From Allantophomopsis cytisporea (lineage: Eukaryota; Ascomycota; Leotiomycetes; Phacidiales; Phacidiaceae), in assembly GCA_024752435.1 (NCBI GenBank), contig CP103025.1, positions 2,046,001 to 2,110,000 on the forward strand: a stretch of 64,000 nt of DNA, written 5' to 3'. This document shows positions 1-10,649 of the stretch, piece after piece (positions within the stretch are counted from its first letter, which is position 1; the number at the start of each line of letters is the position of its first letter). Position numbers and translations under genes: made by a program. The notes beneath the pieces were generated by a model, which saw only the letters and a program-made list of their open reading frames with translations, was not told where the DNA came from and made no database searches.

Positions 1-335
1 GACTCGGCGGGAGATGCTTCAGAGAATTGCTCAGCGTCGAATGCTTTACGCGGCGTTGTGAAGGAGGGATTGCGGAAGGGAGGTGCGGTTTGCTTCGTAG
101 GACTGCCGAACGTGGACTGTGGTTTAGAAGTCTCGGGTGGTTTGATGGGAGAATCGAAGCCTCCTGAAAATTACACAGTCAGATATAAATTTTGTGGGAG
201 GACGGCGACGTTGTAGGAAGACTTACGTCTCTGCTGGCCCTTCTGTGCCACTTGATAAAATGGAGATGTCGCGTCGCCTTGTGGAAGATTATCCCACTGA
301 AAGTCCATAGGACTCTCGTGCGTGCGACGATTCAT
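1..335 (-). CDS. Brr6/Brl1-type nuclear envelope protein, N-terminal part
   Basis: Partial gene running off the left edge. Exons 227..335 and 1..163 on the minus strand, intron 164..226 (GTAAGT donor, TTTTCAG acceptor), joined in phase through an Arg codon. The N-terminus contains MDFQW, then DATSPFYQVAQKGQQRR, a short linker, FDSPIK, and later PPFRNPSFTTPRKAFD with SEASPAES. From memory this Pro/Ser/Thr-rich pattern is typical of fungal Brr6/Brl1 proteins, which act in nuclear pore complex assembly and nuclear-envelope lipid homeostasis. The diagnostic membrane-spanning and cysteine-containing domain would lie beyond the window, so identity rests on the N-terminus only. The start could be the Met at 335, one 27 bp further in (308), or an upstream in-frame Met at 389; 335 is a compromise. 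Confidence 0.6.
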
Positions 336-1777
336 TTCTTGTTGAGCTCGATTAAGGAAAATTGATGTGGACCTGTGGGCTATGTGCAATGTAGAAGTGC
401 GGATTTATTATCATTCGAGCGCAACAACTGTATCTCTCATGTGGAAGTTGCTGGATCGACGAGAGTAAACAAAAAGAATATGATGGTATCTACCTGGGTA
501 CCTGAGGCACCTATAAAGTATGGCAATATCAGACTTTATGCCTTAGGCGCGGATACCTATGTCACGTGCAAATACCCTTGATTTCGGACCTGCTTTTATT
601 CCTTTCATACATAGGCAATCCGATTATTTTGCGAGCCCCGAGTACAGTTTGTACGTACTGCTCTTTACATTACACGTTCAATCGTCCGTCTCTTCTACGA
701 CATAGGGTTCTTGATCGTGACGCTGCCCAAAATACGTCTGTCACTTAACAACTGTAAGTTTCTCAATGAATTCATAGATCTGGGCGGGCCTACACAAACA
801 TACTAGCCTTTAGGTAATGTATTTTGAATAGCGGCGCGTGTAAGGCGGTGGTGGTGTGAAGCTGTTTTGTAAACGGCCGACAGATATAAGAGTGAACTTC
901 CTTACGCACTCACTCTGAGTCTTTCTCACCTCTGCAAATCTGCTGCATATGGATATTCAGGATGCTATGGATTTCAGTTGGGTAATAGGTAGAGCAATAT
1001 CGACGGCTAAGGCTCACTATTCCATGTTGTATGGCGGAAAAGACACCCAACGTGGAAGAAGCCATGACAGAATCTTTCACTATAAATTTCCACTTAGCTC
1101 TGCGAGCCTCGACCACCAGAGCACCAATTCCGGCCGTAGATCTCCAAAATCAACTCGATTCTCGAAGTCCAACTTGGCACGGTCGGCTAGACTATGTATT
1201 AGTACAGTAGTCAGCCTCAGTCAACTGATAGCAAGTGCCACAGGAAGAGCAGAGGGTCCTTTGACTGAGTGACTGAGTAAAGTAACTCCAGATTCGCGTG
1301 TCTGAGTCCCTGAAAATCTCCACTCACTCACGCTCCTCCGCGTCAGTTACCGGGGCCATCAGCATCCACCTCATTCTCGTGATAGTCAGATCGTGTACGC
1401 AGCTATCATGCTATTACTGTGAAGATATGACACACTATCTACTACTAACTGTCTCCGATAGAGAAGACATATATCAATATTTCTACATATCTACGACGGT
1501 CACTCTATGCAAATAAAGACTCGATAATTCTTTCTGTGTGCCCTCTAAGAGTACCTAGGTCGAAGCACAAAAAATTTAATTTAAGCTTTCCACAACATAA
1601 ACCAGGTACCTCACCTTATCAGACACCGATAGCCGCTCATCCAAGAAATTTACCCACTGTGTCGTGGACACAAGCCTCGCACAACGGAGCCGAAGTCGCC
1701 CATATCCTACTCATCCCTCTGTCTTTCTCGTCCATTGATTCCTTCTTTCATCAGCATCAAAATCCAATCGAATCAAT
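336..1777. other. Intergenic, divergent Brr6-like / GCV2 promoters
   Basis: No gene that can be supported. Low-complexity tract GACTGAGT repeated around 1262-1283. A coding-like fragment ending in a stop lies on the minus strand at 1080..1191, preceded by a textbook intron 3' end (see findings). A 107-codon open frame on the plus strand at 949..1272 overlaps it and has no recognisable content. Confidence 0.5.
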
Positions 1778-4700
1778 ATGGCGGCCTCTCGAAGAGCTGT
1801 GCACATGCATATTGCCTCATTGACAGCCCAGCGAACATTTACCGCTGTAAAGACAACTTCAATTCTCTCATATCAATCATCAATTCGCCCACGATGTTCT
1901 TCCAAGCTTCCACACGTTGTAAGCAAGCTATCTCGCCGCACATTCATCCAATCCTCTGCGGATGATAAGTCCAACAGCGAAAGCTCAACGTTGGAGCAGT
2001 CTGCACTCAGACCTCTGGATACATTTGCCCATCGACATATCGGGCCATCGCCAGCTTCTACCGAGCAAATGCTGGCAGCATTAGATCCTCCTGTATCAAA
2101 CCTCGATGACTTCGTCAAGCAGGTCATACCGACAGATATTCTGTCTAACCGAAACCTCACTGTTGGACTGGGTACTAAGTGGAGAGGAATACCGCGAATG
2201 GCGACTGAGGACGTGCCACCATACACCGAGTCCGAATTCCTTGAGCATCTCCAACTAATTGCCAATGAAAACAAGGTCAACCGTTCCTTCATTGGAATGG
2301 GTTACGCTGGAACTAAGACACCCGAAGTGATCAAACGCAACATTCTCGAATCACCAGCATGGTACACGAGCTACACTCCATACCAGCCAGAGATCAGTCA
2401 AGGGCGTCTGGAGTCCCTACTGAATTATCAGACAATGGTCTCAGACCTGACTGCTCTTCCCATCGCCAATGCTTCTTTACTCGATGAGTCTACCGCAGCT
2501 GCAGAGGCAATGACTTTGTCTATGAATGCATTGCCTCTTTCTCGCCAAAAAGCCGCAAACAAGACCTTCTTCGTCAGTCATCTTTGTCATCCACAGACCA
2601 TTGCTGTTCTTCAAAGCAGAGCAGATGGCTTCAACATTAAGATCGAGGTCGGTGACGTCCTTGCTGATGACTGTGCCCGTGTGAAGGAGCTTGGTCAGGA
2701 TCTCATTGGTTGTTTGGTCCAGTACCCTGACACTGAGGGAGGTGTCGAAGACTTCAAGAGTTTGGGCGAAGCAATTCACGCACAAGGAGCCACTTTCAGT
2801 GTGGCGACAGACCTCTTAGCCTTAACGATGTTAACACCACCTGGAGAATTTGGTGCTGACATTGCATTCGGAAATGCACAGCGTTTTGGAGTCCCCTTTG
2901 GATACGGAGGACCTCATGCGGCATTCTTTGCTGTGAGCGACAAGTACAAACGCAAAATTCCAGGCAGATTGATTGGTGTTTCTAAGGATCGACTTGGTGA
3001 TAAGGCAATGAGACTGGCATTGCAGACGCGCGAGCAACACATCCGTAGAGAAAAGGCCACTAGCAACGTTTGTACAGCTCAAGCACTCTTGGCAAACATG
3101 AGTGCTATGTATGCTGTCTATCATGGTCCAGCGGGCCTCAAGCAGATCGCTGAGAGGACTATAACCTTGACGAGACTGCTGGAGACAGCTATCAATTCCT
3201 TGGGGTACGAAACTGGAAAGAGGGGCAGAGGGACTAATGGTAAAGCCATATTCGACACGATCATAGTCAACACGACCCAGAAGCAACAAAGGGCTATCGT
3301 TCAAGAGGGATTGAAATACAGCATCAACTTCAGAATCTTCGATGACGGACGTCTAGGAATCACACTAGATGAGACTGTCGATGCCAGTGATCTGGATTGG
3401 ATAGTTAAAGCTTTCAGGTTGTCAGAGGAGGCCGAGCCTTTCTCAAAGGATCATTTATGGAAACTTGAAAAAGAAGTTACCCATTTTAAGGAAGAAATCC
3501 CAGTGGCTCTCCAAAGGAAGTCCGAATTTCTCACACACCCAGTATTTAACTCCCACCACTCTGAGACAGAACTGCTACGATACATTCATCATCTTCAGTC
3601 AAAGGATCTCTCCCTTGTTCATTCCATGATTCCGTTAGGCTCTTGCACAATGAAGCTCAATGCTTCGACGCAGATGGCTCCTGTGACATGGGAGAAGCTT
3701 TCCAATATTCATCCCTTTGTGCCACCTGTACAAGCGAAGGGCTACACTAAACTGATCAGGGGTCTTGAGAACGACCTGGCGTCCATCACGGGCTTCGATG
3801 CTGTATCTCTCCAGCCAAATTCTGGTGCCCAAGGAGAATTCACTGGACTACGTGTTATTCGCAAGTTCCATGAGCAACAGCCAGGACCAAAGCGCGATAT
3901 TTGTCTTATTCCTGTTTCTGCTCATGGTACTAACCCCGCATCTGCTGCAATGGCTGGCATGAGAGTTGTTACCATCAAGTGTGATACCGCCACCGGTAAC
4001 CTTAATATGGAGGATCTCAAGGCCAAGTGTGAGCAGTACAGTGAGAACCTTGGGGCTATCATGATTACATACCCAAGTACCTTCGGAGTGTTCGAACCAG
4101 ATGTCAAGGCTGCATGCGATCTCGTCCACCAACATGGAGGACAAGTTTACATGGATGGAGCAAACATGAACGCTCAGATTGGCCTTTGCTCTCCAGGCGA
4201 GATCGGCGCTGATGTATGCCATCTCAATCTACACAAGACGTTCTGTATTCCTCATGGTGGAGGTGGACCAGGTGTTGGCCCAATCGGTGTCAAGGCACAT
4301 CTTCAGCCGTTCCTTCCAGGTCACCCTGTCATTCCAACTGGTGGCGAGCAAGCTATTGCTCCTGTTTCAGGGGCTCCATGGGGTAGCGCCAGTATTCTTT
4401 CCATTTCTTACGGCTACATCAAGATGATGGGCGGCCGTGGACTTACCCATGCCACTAAGATCACTCTTCTCAACGCAAACTACATCATGTCTCGTCTTCG
4501 CCCCCACTACGACATCCTCTACACTAACAAGGAAGGTCGCTGCGCCCATGAATTCATCCTCGATGTCCGCCCACTTAAGGAGACCTCCGGTGTCGAAGCT
4601 ATCGATATTGCCAAGCGTCTTCAAGACTACGGGTTCCACGCTCCAACCATGAGCTGGCCAGTCGCCAACACCCTTATGATTGAACCAACTGAGTCTGAGA

Positions 4701-5096
4701 GCAAGAACGAGCTTGATCGCTTCATTGATGCCCTTATCTCTATCAGAAAGGAAATCAAGGCTATCGAGGATGGGAAGATGGATAAGAAGATTAATACCCT
4801 CAAGATGTCGCCTCACACTCAGAAGGATCTTCTCGTTGGAGAATGGGACCGTCCATACACCCGCGAGCAGGCCGCTTACCCCCTCCCTTACCTTAAGGAG
4901 AAGAAGTTCTGGCCTTCTGTTGCTCGTCTTGACGATGGTAAGCTCCCGTCCCTTCAAATATCCCTCACATGGATCTCAGCTAACATTCCCAGCTTACGGA
5001 GACACTAACCTCTTCTGCACCTGTGGTCCAGTAGAGCCTACTGACCAGCTTGAGGAGGATGGCATCACCGGAGTGTCTGCTCCTACCCCAACGTAG
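1778..5096 (+). CDS. GCV2: Glycine dehydrogenase (decarboxylating), P-protein, mitochondrial
   Basis: P-protein of the glycine cleavage system: a PLP enzyme that decarboxylates glycine and passes the aminomethyl group to the lipoyl H-protein in the mitochondrial matrix. Exons 1778..4937 and 4993..5096; the 55-bp intron splits an Asp-Ala junction. Product 1087 aa, normal for fused eukaryotic P-proteins. Residues 1-60 are rich in Arg/Ser with few acids (RRTFIQSS), a typical transit peptide. The N-terminal half contains FIGMGYAGTKTPEVIKRNI, the C-terminal half SLVHSMIPLGSCTMKLNAS. The PLP Schiff-base lysine is in HLNLHKTF, about Lys820, followed by the Gly-rich GGGGPGVGPIG loop. The C-terminus AYGDTNLFCTCGPVE is the conserved family ending and lies in exon 2, confirming the splice. 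The start is the Met that begins the transit peptide. Confidence 0.97.
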
Positions 5097-5925
5097 AGTG
5101 GAAATTGGGGCTTTTTTATTACAAGTACGGAATTGGGATAACTAAGGGTTTCAACAATTGGAGTTATATGAGAGTGTGCATTTTGGGCGTTCGAGATAGA
5201 TGGGACAGATATGCGATGCGGCTTCAACAATGCTGCTGTTTTGAGCGATTTGATATTTTTGATTAAATGAATGCATAGCTTAGTGGTAGGATATACTTAC
5301 TATCATTATTATTATGATTATTCGGCCAGGATGTGACGAACATAAGTCGGGGCTGTGATGATCAACGGTACACGGTGGACTAGCCTTCAGGTAGACTCCT
5401 CCTTGCTTTTTCATAATACATGGTCTGATACCATATGATAGTGATAGAAAAGTCAACATTTACATTTCCTCAAGGTTTAATTATCAACAAAAAGGCTTAT
5501 GTTGCTACTGTATGCTCTAACACTTGCCAATAGGCTGTACATTGACTCTGTAACCTCGTTCCAATCATCTGCACAGTGAAGACTTATTGAGGACCATACA
5601 GTAGAGTTGCTCAGAGCTGTAAGTTGCACACAGCTATTCATGCTACTGGATCGTTGAAAATTCTAATCTGTTAGATGCCAAACATTAATTGATACTTGTG
5701 CAATCATTCAGAGCTATGTAGTTATCTATAGACATGCACTTTCGAGTGAGAATTATAGGGAGACCAACTAAAGGAGTGGAATTATTATGCTGGTTTCTAC
5801 TAGATTCAACCCGATCTTGAAAATACTCAGAGGAGAGTTTGCCTATAATTCTGTCCAGCCTTTTATTCCTGCAATCTATCTCTCAACCCCCAATTTTCAA
5901 GTAACGTCGGAAGTTTCAAGCAACC
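5097..5925. other. Intergenic, convergent 3' ends
   Basis: AT-rich spacer between GCV2 (+) and the hydrolase (-). It should hold both 3' UTRs and polyadenylation sites. No ORF, repeat or RNA gene seen. Confidence 0.5.
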
Positions 5926-7136
5926 TCAAGTAAAGAAGCCCATTAATATTCTGTTCACCGCGTCAGAGTCTTCAAGCTGAACCCAGTGATTAGTTTCAAG
6001 GGTATGAAAAGTCAGATTCTTCGCAAAAGGGCGCATCGATTCTACGCCGTCTTTCGCAGCACTAATTGGGTTCTTTGAGCAGGCTATGAAAAGTGTTGGA
6101 TGCTTGAGTTGAGCGTCTTGGCCTGAGATCTCTACTTGGTATTAATTTCTATATGCGTCAAGTGTTATTCACGGGTAGACGCACCTTTCTCATCTTCGGC
6201 ATTGACATTTTCAAACTTCGATCTATACCAATTGATAGCTGCTGTGTACCCGCCATTCTTGACTGAGAATAACTCTAGGTCATATGCTTCATCCTATAAT
6301 TCATCAGTTTTTGATCCTTCCACCATAGGAACATAGATGATGGCATACCTCTTCCGTCATAAACCCGGGCCGTGGAGCTCTCAAATCGCTTTCCAGCCAT
6401 TTCCTCAACGCTCCTACAGGCCCCTTGACTTCCTTGGAATACTTTGGATCTGTCGCCTTGAATATTGAATTCATCGATGCGACCTTTTTTTATTAGCTTT
6501 TGCAAATACCTGATACGTCTTACTCACATGTGCATTCATGAGCTCTGCGACGTCGTCCTCTGCAAAGAATAATACGTAGCCTATGATCTGGTATCCCAGT
6601 GCTTTCTCAGCCATTGTGTTCACGTTCTGGACCGTTTTGATGTCAAAAGCACCACCGGGAGGACTATATGGCACATCTAGGAATGCGTACTTCAGGAAGC
6701 GCGCAGAATAATAGTTCGCCAAACGGGAGAGCAATTGTGAACCCCTGAGGAGTTTCAGTACGTCTTCCGCCTTTCTTACTTGAGTTTTTTTGGGACTTTT
6801 GTTGGAATTGGCTTACCAATCATGTGCCACTCCCAGCACCTTATCAATACCTTCATGGTCGAGGATCTCTATCATAGCTTTGGCCATTGGTTTGTCTTGG
6901 TAGGCCATTACGTCCAGCGGCTTATCTGTGCCCCCATATCCTAGACAGTCTGGCGCAATGATTCCATGTCCCGCTGCGGAAAAGAATTTGATTTGGTGTC
7001 GCCAATCATTTGAGGATGATGGAAAGCCATGGAGGAAGAGAATGGTTGGTTTGATGCCTGGAATGCTGATATAGCTGTAATTCACACCGGTTGATGTTTT
7101 GAAGGATTTGTAGTGCGTTGATAGCGATGAATACAT
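5926..7136 (-). CDS. Epoxide-hydrolase-like alpha/beta hydrolase
   Basis: Five exons on the minus strand: 6817..7136, 6528..6744, 6349..6483, 6185..6293, 5926..6122; 325 aa, every junction in phase. HGFP oxyanion motif at 36-39; nucleophile Asp106 in GVAHDWG (Asp rather than Ser, as in epoxide hydrolases and haloalkane dehalogenases); cap-domain motif KNGGYTAAINWYR with the lid tyrosine; catalytic His306 in NHWVQLE. The usual charge-relay acid after strand beta7 appears as Asn278 (ACSKNP); Asp130 in FLDVPY could substitute. It probably opens an epoxide or a related small ester, cytosolic, substrate unknown. It lies in tandem downstream of rhamnonate dehydratase with 795 bp between them, so a shared pathway is possible but not shown. 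Confidence 0.85.
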
Positions 7137-7931
7137 ACTGACTTGTTCTCGTTCCTTTTATATGAGCATGACATACTTTTTGATGTGGTGCATTATCTGA
7201 GTACCTATTGTGCTTTTGTAGGTTGTGCCGTCGGAGACATATCAAAGCTCGGAGACTTACAGTGAAGCCATTCATGTCATTCTACTCTACAGTTGGTTTG
7301 GCTTTTTGTAACTCTGCAACCCTATATGATTTGTTATTCTGAATAACTTTTAAGTTATAGTTCTCAATACTTCACTCATACTCTTACTGTGTAGATATTT
7401 ATACATAATAGACTTTCATTAAGCGATGGCCTTTCTCTTGTAATTAGCAATCGATGCTAGCCTTCAAGCTTCTCAGTCTGAAATATGGTTATTTATTTAT
7501 TTATAGGTTAGGCTAAGTATACGTCAGTATTGAAATCTACTCCTACATGTGACTGGCATGTGAGTGTTAGCAAGGGTGTGTAGAGAAAGCTTACCCCACA
7601 CTCGTGTCTACGGGATATTACTGACCGAAGCCTGTATCGTTTATATAGAAATTTGGAAGAGTCCATATGCCATTCTGGCGGGAACTGAATTAGAAACTCA
7701 TGATATGGCAGAACAACTGCTAAGTCACATGGGCGCTGATTTTACGTATATAACCTTTTCTTTTTATTAGGCGGGAAGACCTTTGATTTATAGTTGAGCG
7801 TCGCACGACCCATTGAAGCACAAACTTGATCAGTAGACACAGTTACAAATATATCTTTCTTGAATATCATTAAATCTCAAAGCTGAAGAGGTATTGATAA
7901 TAACATGTGCTCAGGTTCCAATGAAAAAACT
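7137..7931. other. Intergenic, hydrolase promoter
   Basis: AT-rich spacer between two minus-strand genes, carrying the 3' UTR of rhamnonate dehydratase and the promoter of the hydrolase. Short stretch TTATTTATTTATAGG near 7490-7505. Nothing coding recognised. Confidence 0.5.
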
Positions 7932-9357
7932 TCAAGTAGTCAACTTCTCAACACCATTAGACAAGCTCTCCAAGATTCCCGCCTTCTTCTCTTCAATTTT
8001 CTTCTGCTCAATCGGCTTTCCTAATGGTCTTTCCGGGTTGGGTGTAAGAAGATACTGTGCTGGAATCAACCTTGCAGCAGGATTAAGAGTAAGACCGAAA
8101 CCTGGCTTATCAAGCTGATCCGAAGTAAGGTATCCATTCACTGGAATTGGCTCGTCGATGAAGAGATCACCGAATACTGGCAATACACTCTTTCCATCTG
8201 GGGAATTGGCAAGGTACTCTTGGAATGGACAGTTTGTCTGAGAGATGACAAAGTGATAACTGTATGGTCCGCTTGCGTGTGGTACAACTGGGATATCGTA
8301 TGCGGCTGCCATTGCTGACACCTTAAGTAGCTCAGTCAAGCCACCAAGCCACATTACATCTGGTTGAATGATATCTAAGTTGCGACCCTCAATAAGCTTT
8401 CGGAAGCCGTATCTGGAGTACTCGTGTTCTCCAGTTGTGAATTTCACTTGTGGGTGCGCACGCTTGATTTGCGCAAATCCATCTGTGTCGTCTGGAGACA
8501 GACACTCCTCCCACCAGTTGATATTGAGATCCAGGCACGCCTTTGCAATTTCAATAGTATATGGAACGTTCAAACTCATGTAGCAATCCACCATCAACGG
8601 AAAGTCTGGACCAACGCTTTCACGGTGCTTCCGGAGAAACTCAACATTCTTCTTCAAACCAGCATGACCCTCCTCAGGACAATATGGCAACGGAACCTTG
8701 GCGCCCCAGAATCCCATGGCCTTAGCAGCTGTTGGCTCGGGGCCTGTGCAATAGAAATCGAGCTTTTCTCGTGTGGCGCCTCCAATCAACTTGTATACAG
8801 GTTCATTTCTGATCTTTCCCTGGAGATCCCAGAGTGCGAGGTCAATAACTGAAATCACAGCTACTGGAAGACCTTTCCGTCCATAGAACATCGATCCCCT
8901 GTACATCTGCTCAAAAAGGTGGTTTGTATCTCGTGGATCGGCACCGATGAGGAATCGCTCGAAATGCTGATGGACGAGCCAGCATCCTGGTGGACCTATG
9001 CAAGAATCAGGAAACGAACATATCGTTCAAGTACTTAGGAACGTACCTCCAAAGCCAGTTGCAAAGCCTATTGTGCCATCCGTCGCCTCAATCTCCACAC
9101 AAAATGAACCCAGAACATTAATACCCCAACTGGTTCGAGAAGCACGGTACTTCTCCCATCTCGACATTGGTGTAGAAATAGGTGTGTCGATCAACCTTCA
9201 GGAATTAAGTGACCGTCATGCTTGGCCGGGTTATCTGGAAAACTTACCAGTGCCCGCCTTTAACATTGTGATAATCACCTCCAGATCCGACTCCATCAAT
9301 AACATACGACCGAACGGCCTTGATCTTGGGGAACGAACGAGCTGTTGAGGAGGCCAT
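7932..9357 (-). CDS. LRA3: L-rhamnonate dehydratase (enolase superfamily)
   Basis: Dehydrates L-rhamnonate to 2-keto-3-deoxy-L-rhamnonate, the third step of the fungal non-phosphorylating rhamnose pathway. Exons 9248..9357, 9047..9195, 7932..8995; 440 aa. It resembles bacterial RhmD along its length: NVKGGHW near the N-terminus, SRTSWGINVLG, MYRGSMFYGR, SVIDLALWDLQGK, and C-terminal LDKPGFGLTLNPAA. Mg2+ ligands are Asp223 (MVDCY), Glu249 (WWEEC) and Glu276 (TGEHEYS); the general-acid/base His is in VVPHASG, His326. The galactonate dehydratase of the galacturonate pathway has a clearly different sequence, so that assignment was set aside. The 5' end faces a Zn2Cys6 regulator across a 1.3 kb promoter containing a CCG-N7-CGG palindrome. 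Confidence 0.88.
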
Positions 9358-9542
9358 GATGAGACGCAAGATAAGTTAATGCTGGTACTTCCAGAGGGAA
9401 TGGATTGGAGATTGACGGAGGATTAAGCAAAGAAAAGTCCTTGAAATCTGTATGCCTTTCCTTTAAAGAAGGGAGCTGGAATCTCACTTGGTATGTTCTA
9501 ATAACGTCTGTCTTCTTATGCTTTGGCGTGGTTTGGCCTGTG

Positions 9543-9565
9543 ATACACCGAGTCAATCGGTGTAT
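9543..9565. promoter_or_regulatory. Candidate Zn2Cys6 binding palindrome CCG-N7-CGG
   Basis: ATACACCGA, spacer GTCAA, TCGGTGTAT: a perfect 9-bp inverted repeat with everted CCG/CGG triplets separated by 7 bp. It lies 186 bp upstream of the rhamnonate dehydratase start. Dimeric binuclear zinc cluster proteins bind paired CGG triplets at fixed spacing, and such a protein is encoded on the other side of this region. Binding by that particular protein is inference. Confidence 0.45.
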
Positions 9566-10229
9566 TTGCAACCGAACAGTGGGCATACTTAGTGAAAATA
9601 GTGGACATATATGTACGTTTCTGACAGTCTGGCATGCTGCCGGTATTTTGCTTGGTCGGCATTTATATGCATGTGTGAATATTATGCATTGGCACGAGTG
9701 AGTATCCAAGTAGTTGTTGATGATTGGTGAGATTTATGTATAGTAGTTCATGGAGTCAAGCATGAGTTTCTCTCAATACCCCACATTGCCGTTTCACTTC
9801 CCTGTTCTCTTTATGGGTACGCAGTACGCAGTACAGCTTGGGAGAGTGGATTTCACTATCTGGATAAACATCGTGAAGCAACTATTGCAACTTGCTCGAA
9901 TCGCTCTTGAAATTTCGAAGAGCTTTCGAGGAAGACTACACATGCATGATAACATTTTGTTATGCTTGCAAGGAACCTCGGGATTTCGCTTTTGTTCAAG
10001 GATCGAACACAAGCCCCAGAAGGTCATCCGGGGCTCGGAGTATCAGTGTCACGAGTCCCGAAGGAGCCGAGGAAGGAGTACAAGTATGCGAATGTTGAAG
10101 CTCTAAGTAGTATATGTACTGTTAATACTGCTAGTATTGTAGTTGCTATTGTCATTTGAATCACTGGCATACCGAGTCTATTTTTCAGTTGTGAAGAATT
10201 CCGGGCAAACATAATATACTATATGGTTT

Positions 10230-10249
10230 TATATATATATATATATATT
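10230..10249. repeat. (AT)n microsatellite
   Basis: Uninterrupted alternating A/T run of about 18-20 bp in the divergent promoter region. Confidence 0.9.
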
Positions 10250-10649
10250 TATAGGCCATAATTAAACAGTAGTCCAGATAAAGCACCAGAGATGCAAAAA
10301 GATGTACGTAAACGGTCTACTCTCTCTTCCCATCAAGCTCAAAGCTCAGCATCTTTCCCCCGGTGCCCCAATGCTCATGCTCCCAACCCACCCTAACCTC
10401 CCCCCCTCCCCCCTCTTCCCCCATCACATTTCATATCTCATCTCACCCGCCTTTCCATAGCCCCGATGGTAAAGTAAATGTAAAATAACGTAGCTATACC
10501 CCCCCCGCTTGTTCGCCAGTCACCCCCATCCCTCCCCGACCATGTGCTTTCTACCGTTCCTCGCGCCCTCTCTTCCTATTACCCCGAACTTTCGTCTCGT
10601 TCTCCAATGCACCGAAGCAATTGCAAACAATTCTTGAGACTACACTAGA

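Larger units (their letters stand above)
9358..10649. other. Divergent promoter region, rhamnonate dehydratase / Zn2Cys6 regulator
   Basis: Shared 1.3 kb upstream region. It contains a perfect 9-bp inverted repeat at 9543-9565, a GC-rich block with nested inverted repeats at 9976-10072, an (AT)n run at 10230-10249, and a C-rich pyrimidine tract at about 10370-10540 close to the regulator start, typical of fungal 5' leaders. A plus-strand open frame of 98 codons (9405..9701) and its antisense look non-coding. Confidence 0.6.

Noticed and set aside
4367..4957. 196-codon minus-strand open frame
   Set aside because: Antisense shadow within GCV2.
7932..9357. L-galactonate dehydratase of the galacturonate pathway
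   Set aside because: The sequence follows RhmD/LRA3-type rhamnonate dehydratase motifs rather than those of the fungal LGD1 enzyme.
9405..9709. 98- and 137-codon overlapping frames on opposite strands
   Set aside because: They span the LRA3 promoter and its palindrome and show no protein-like pattern.
9988..10035. tRNA or tRNA-like gene (GTTCGATCC string on the minus strand)
   Set aside because: The B-box-like string is there, but no cloverleaf with acceptor, D and anticodon arms could be drawn around it.
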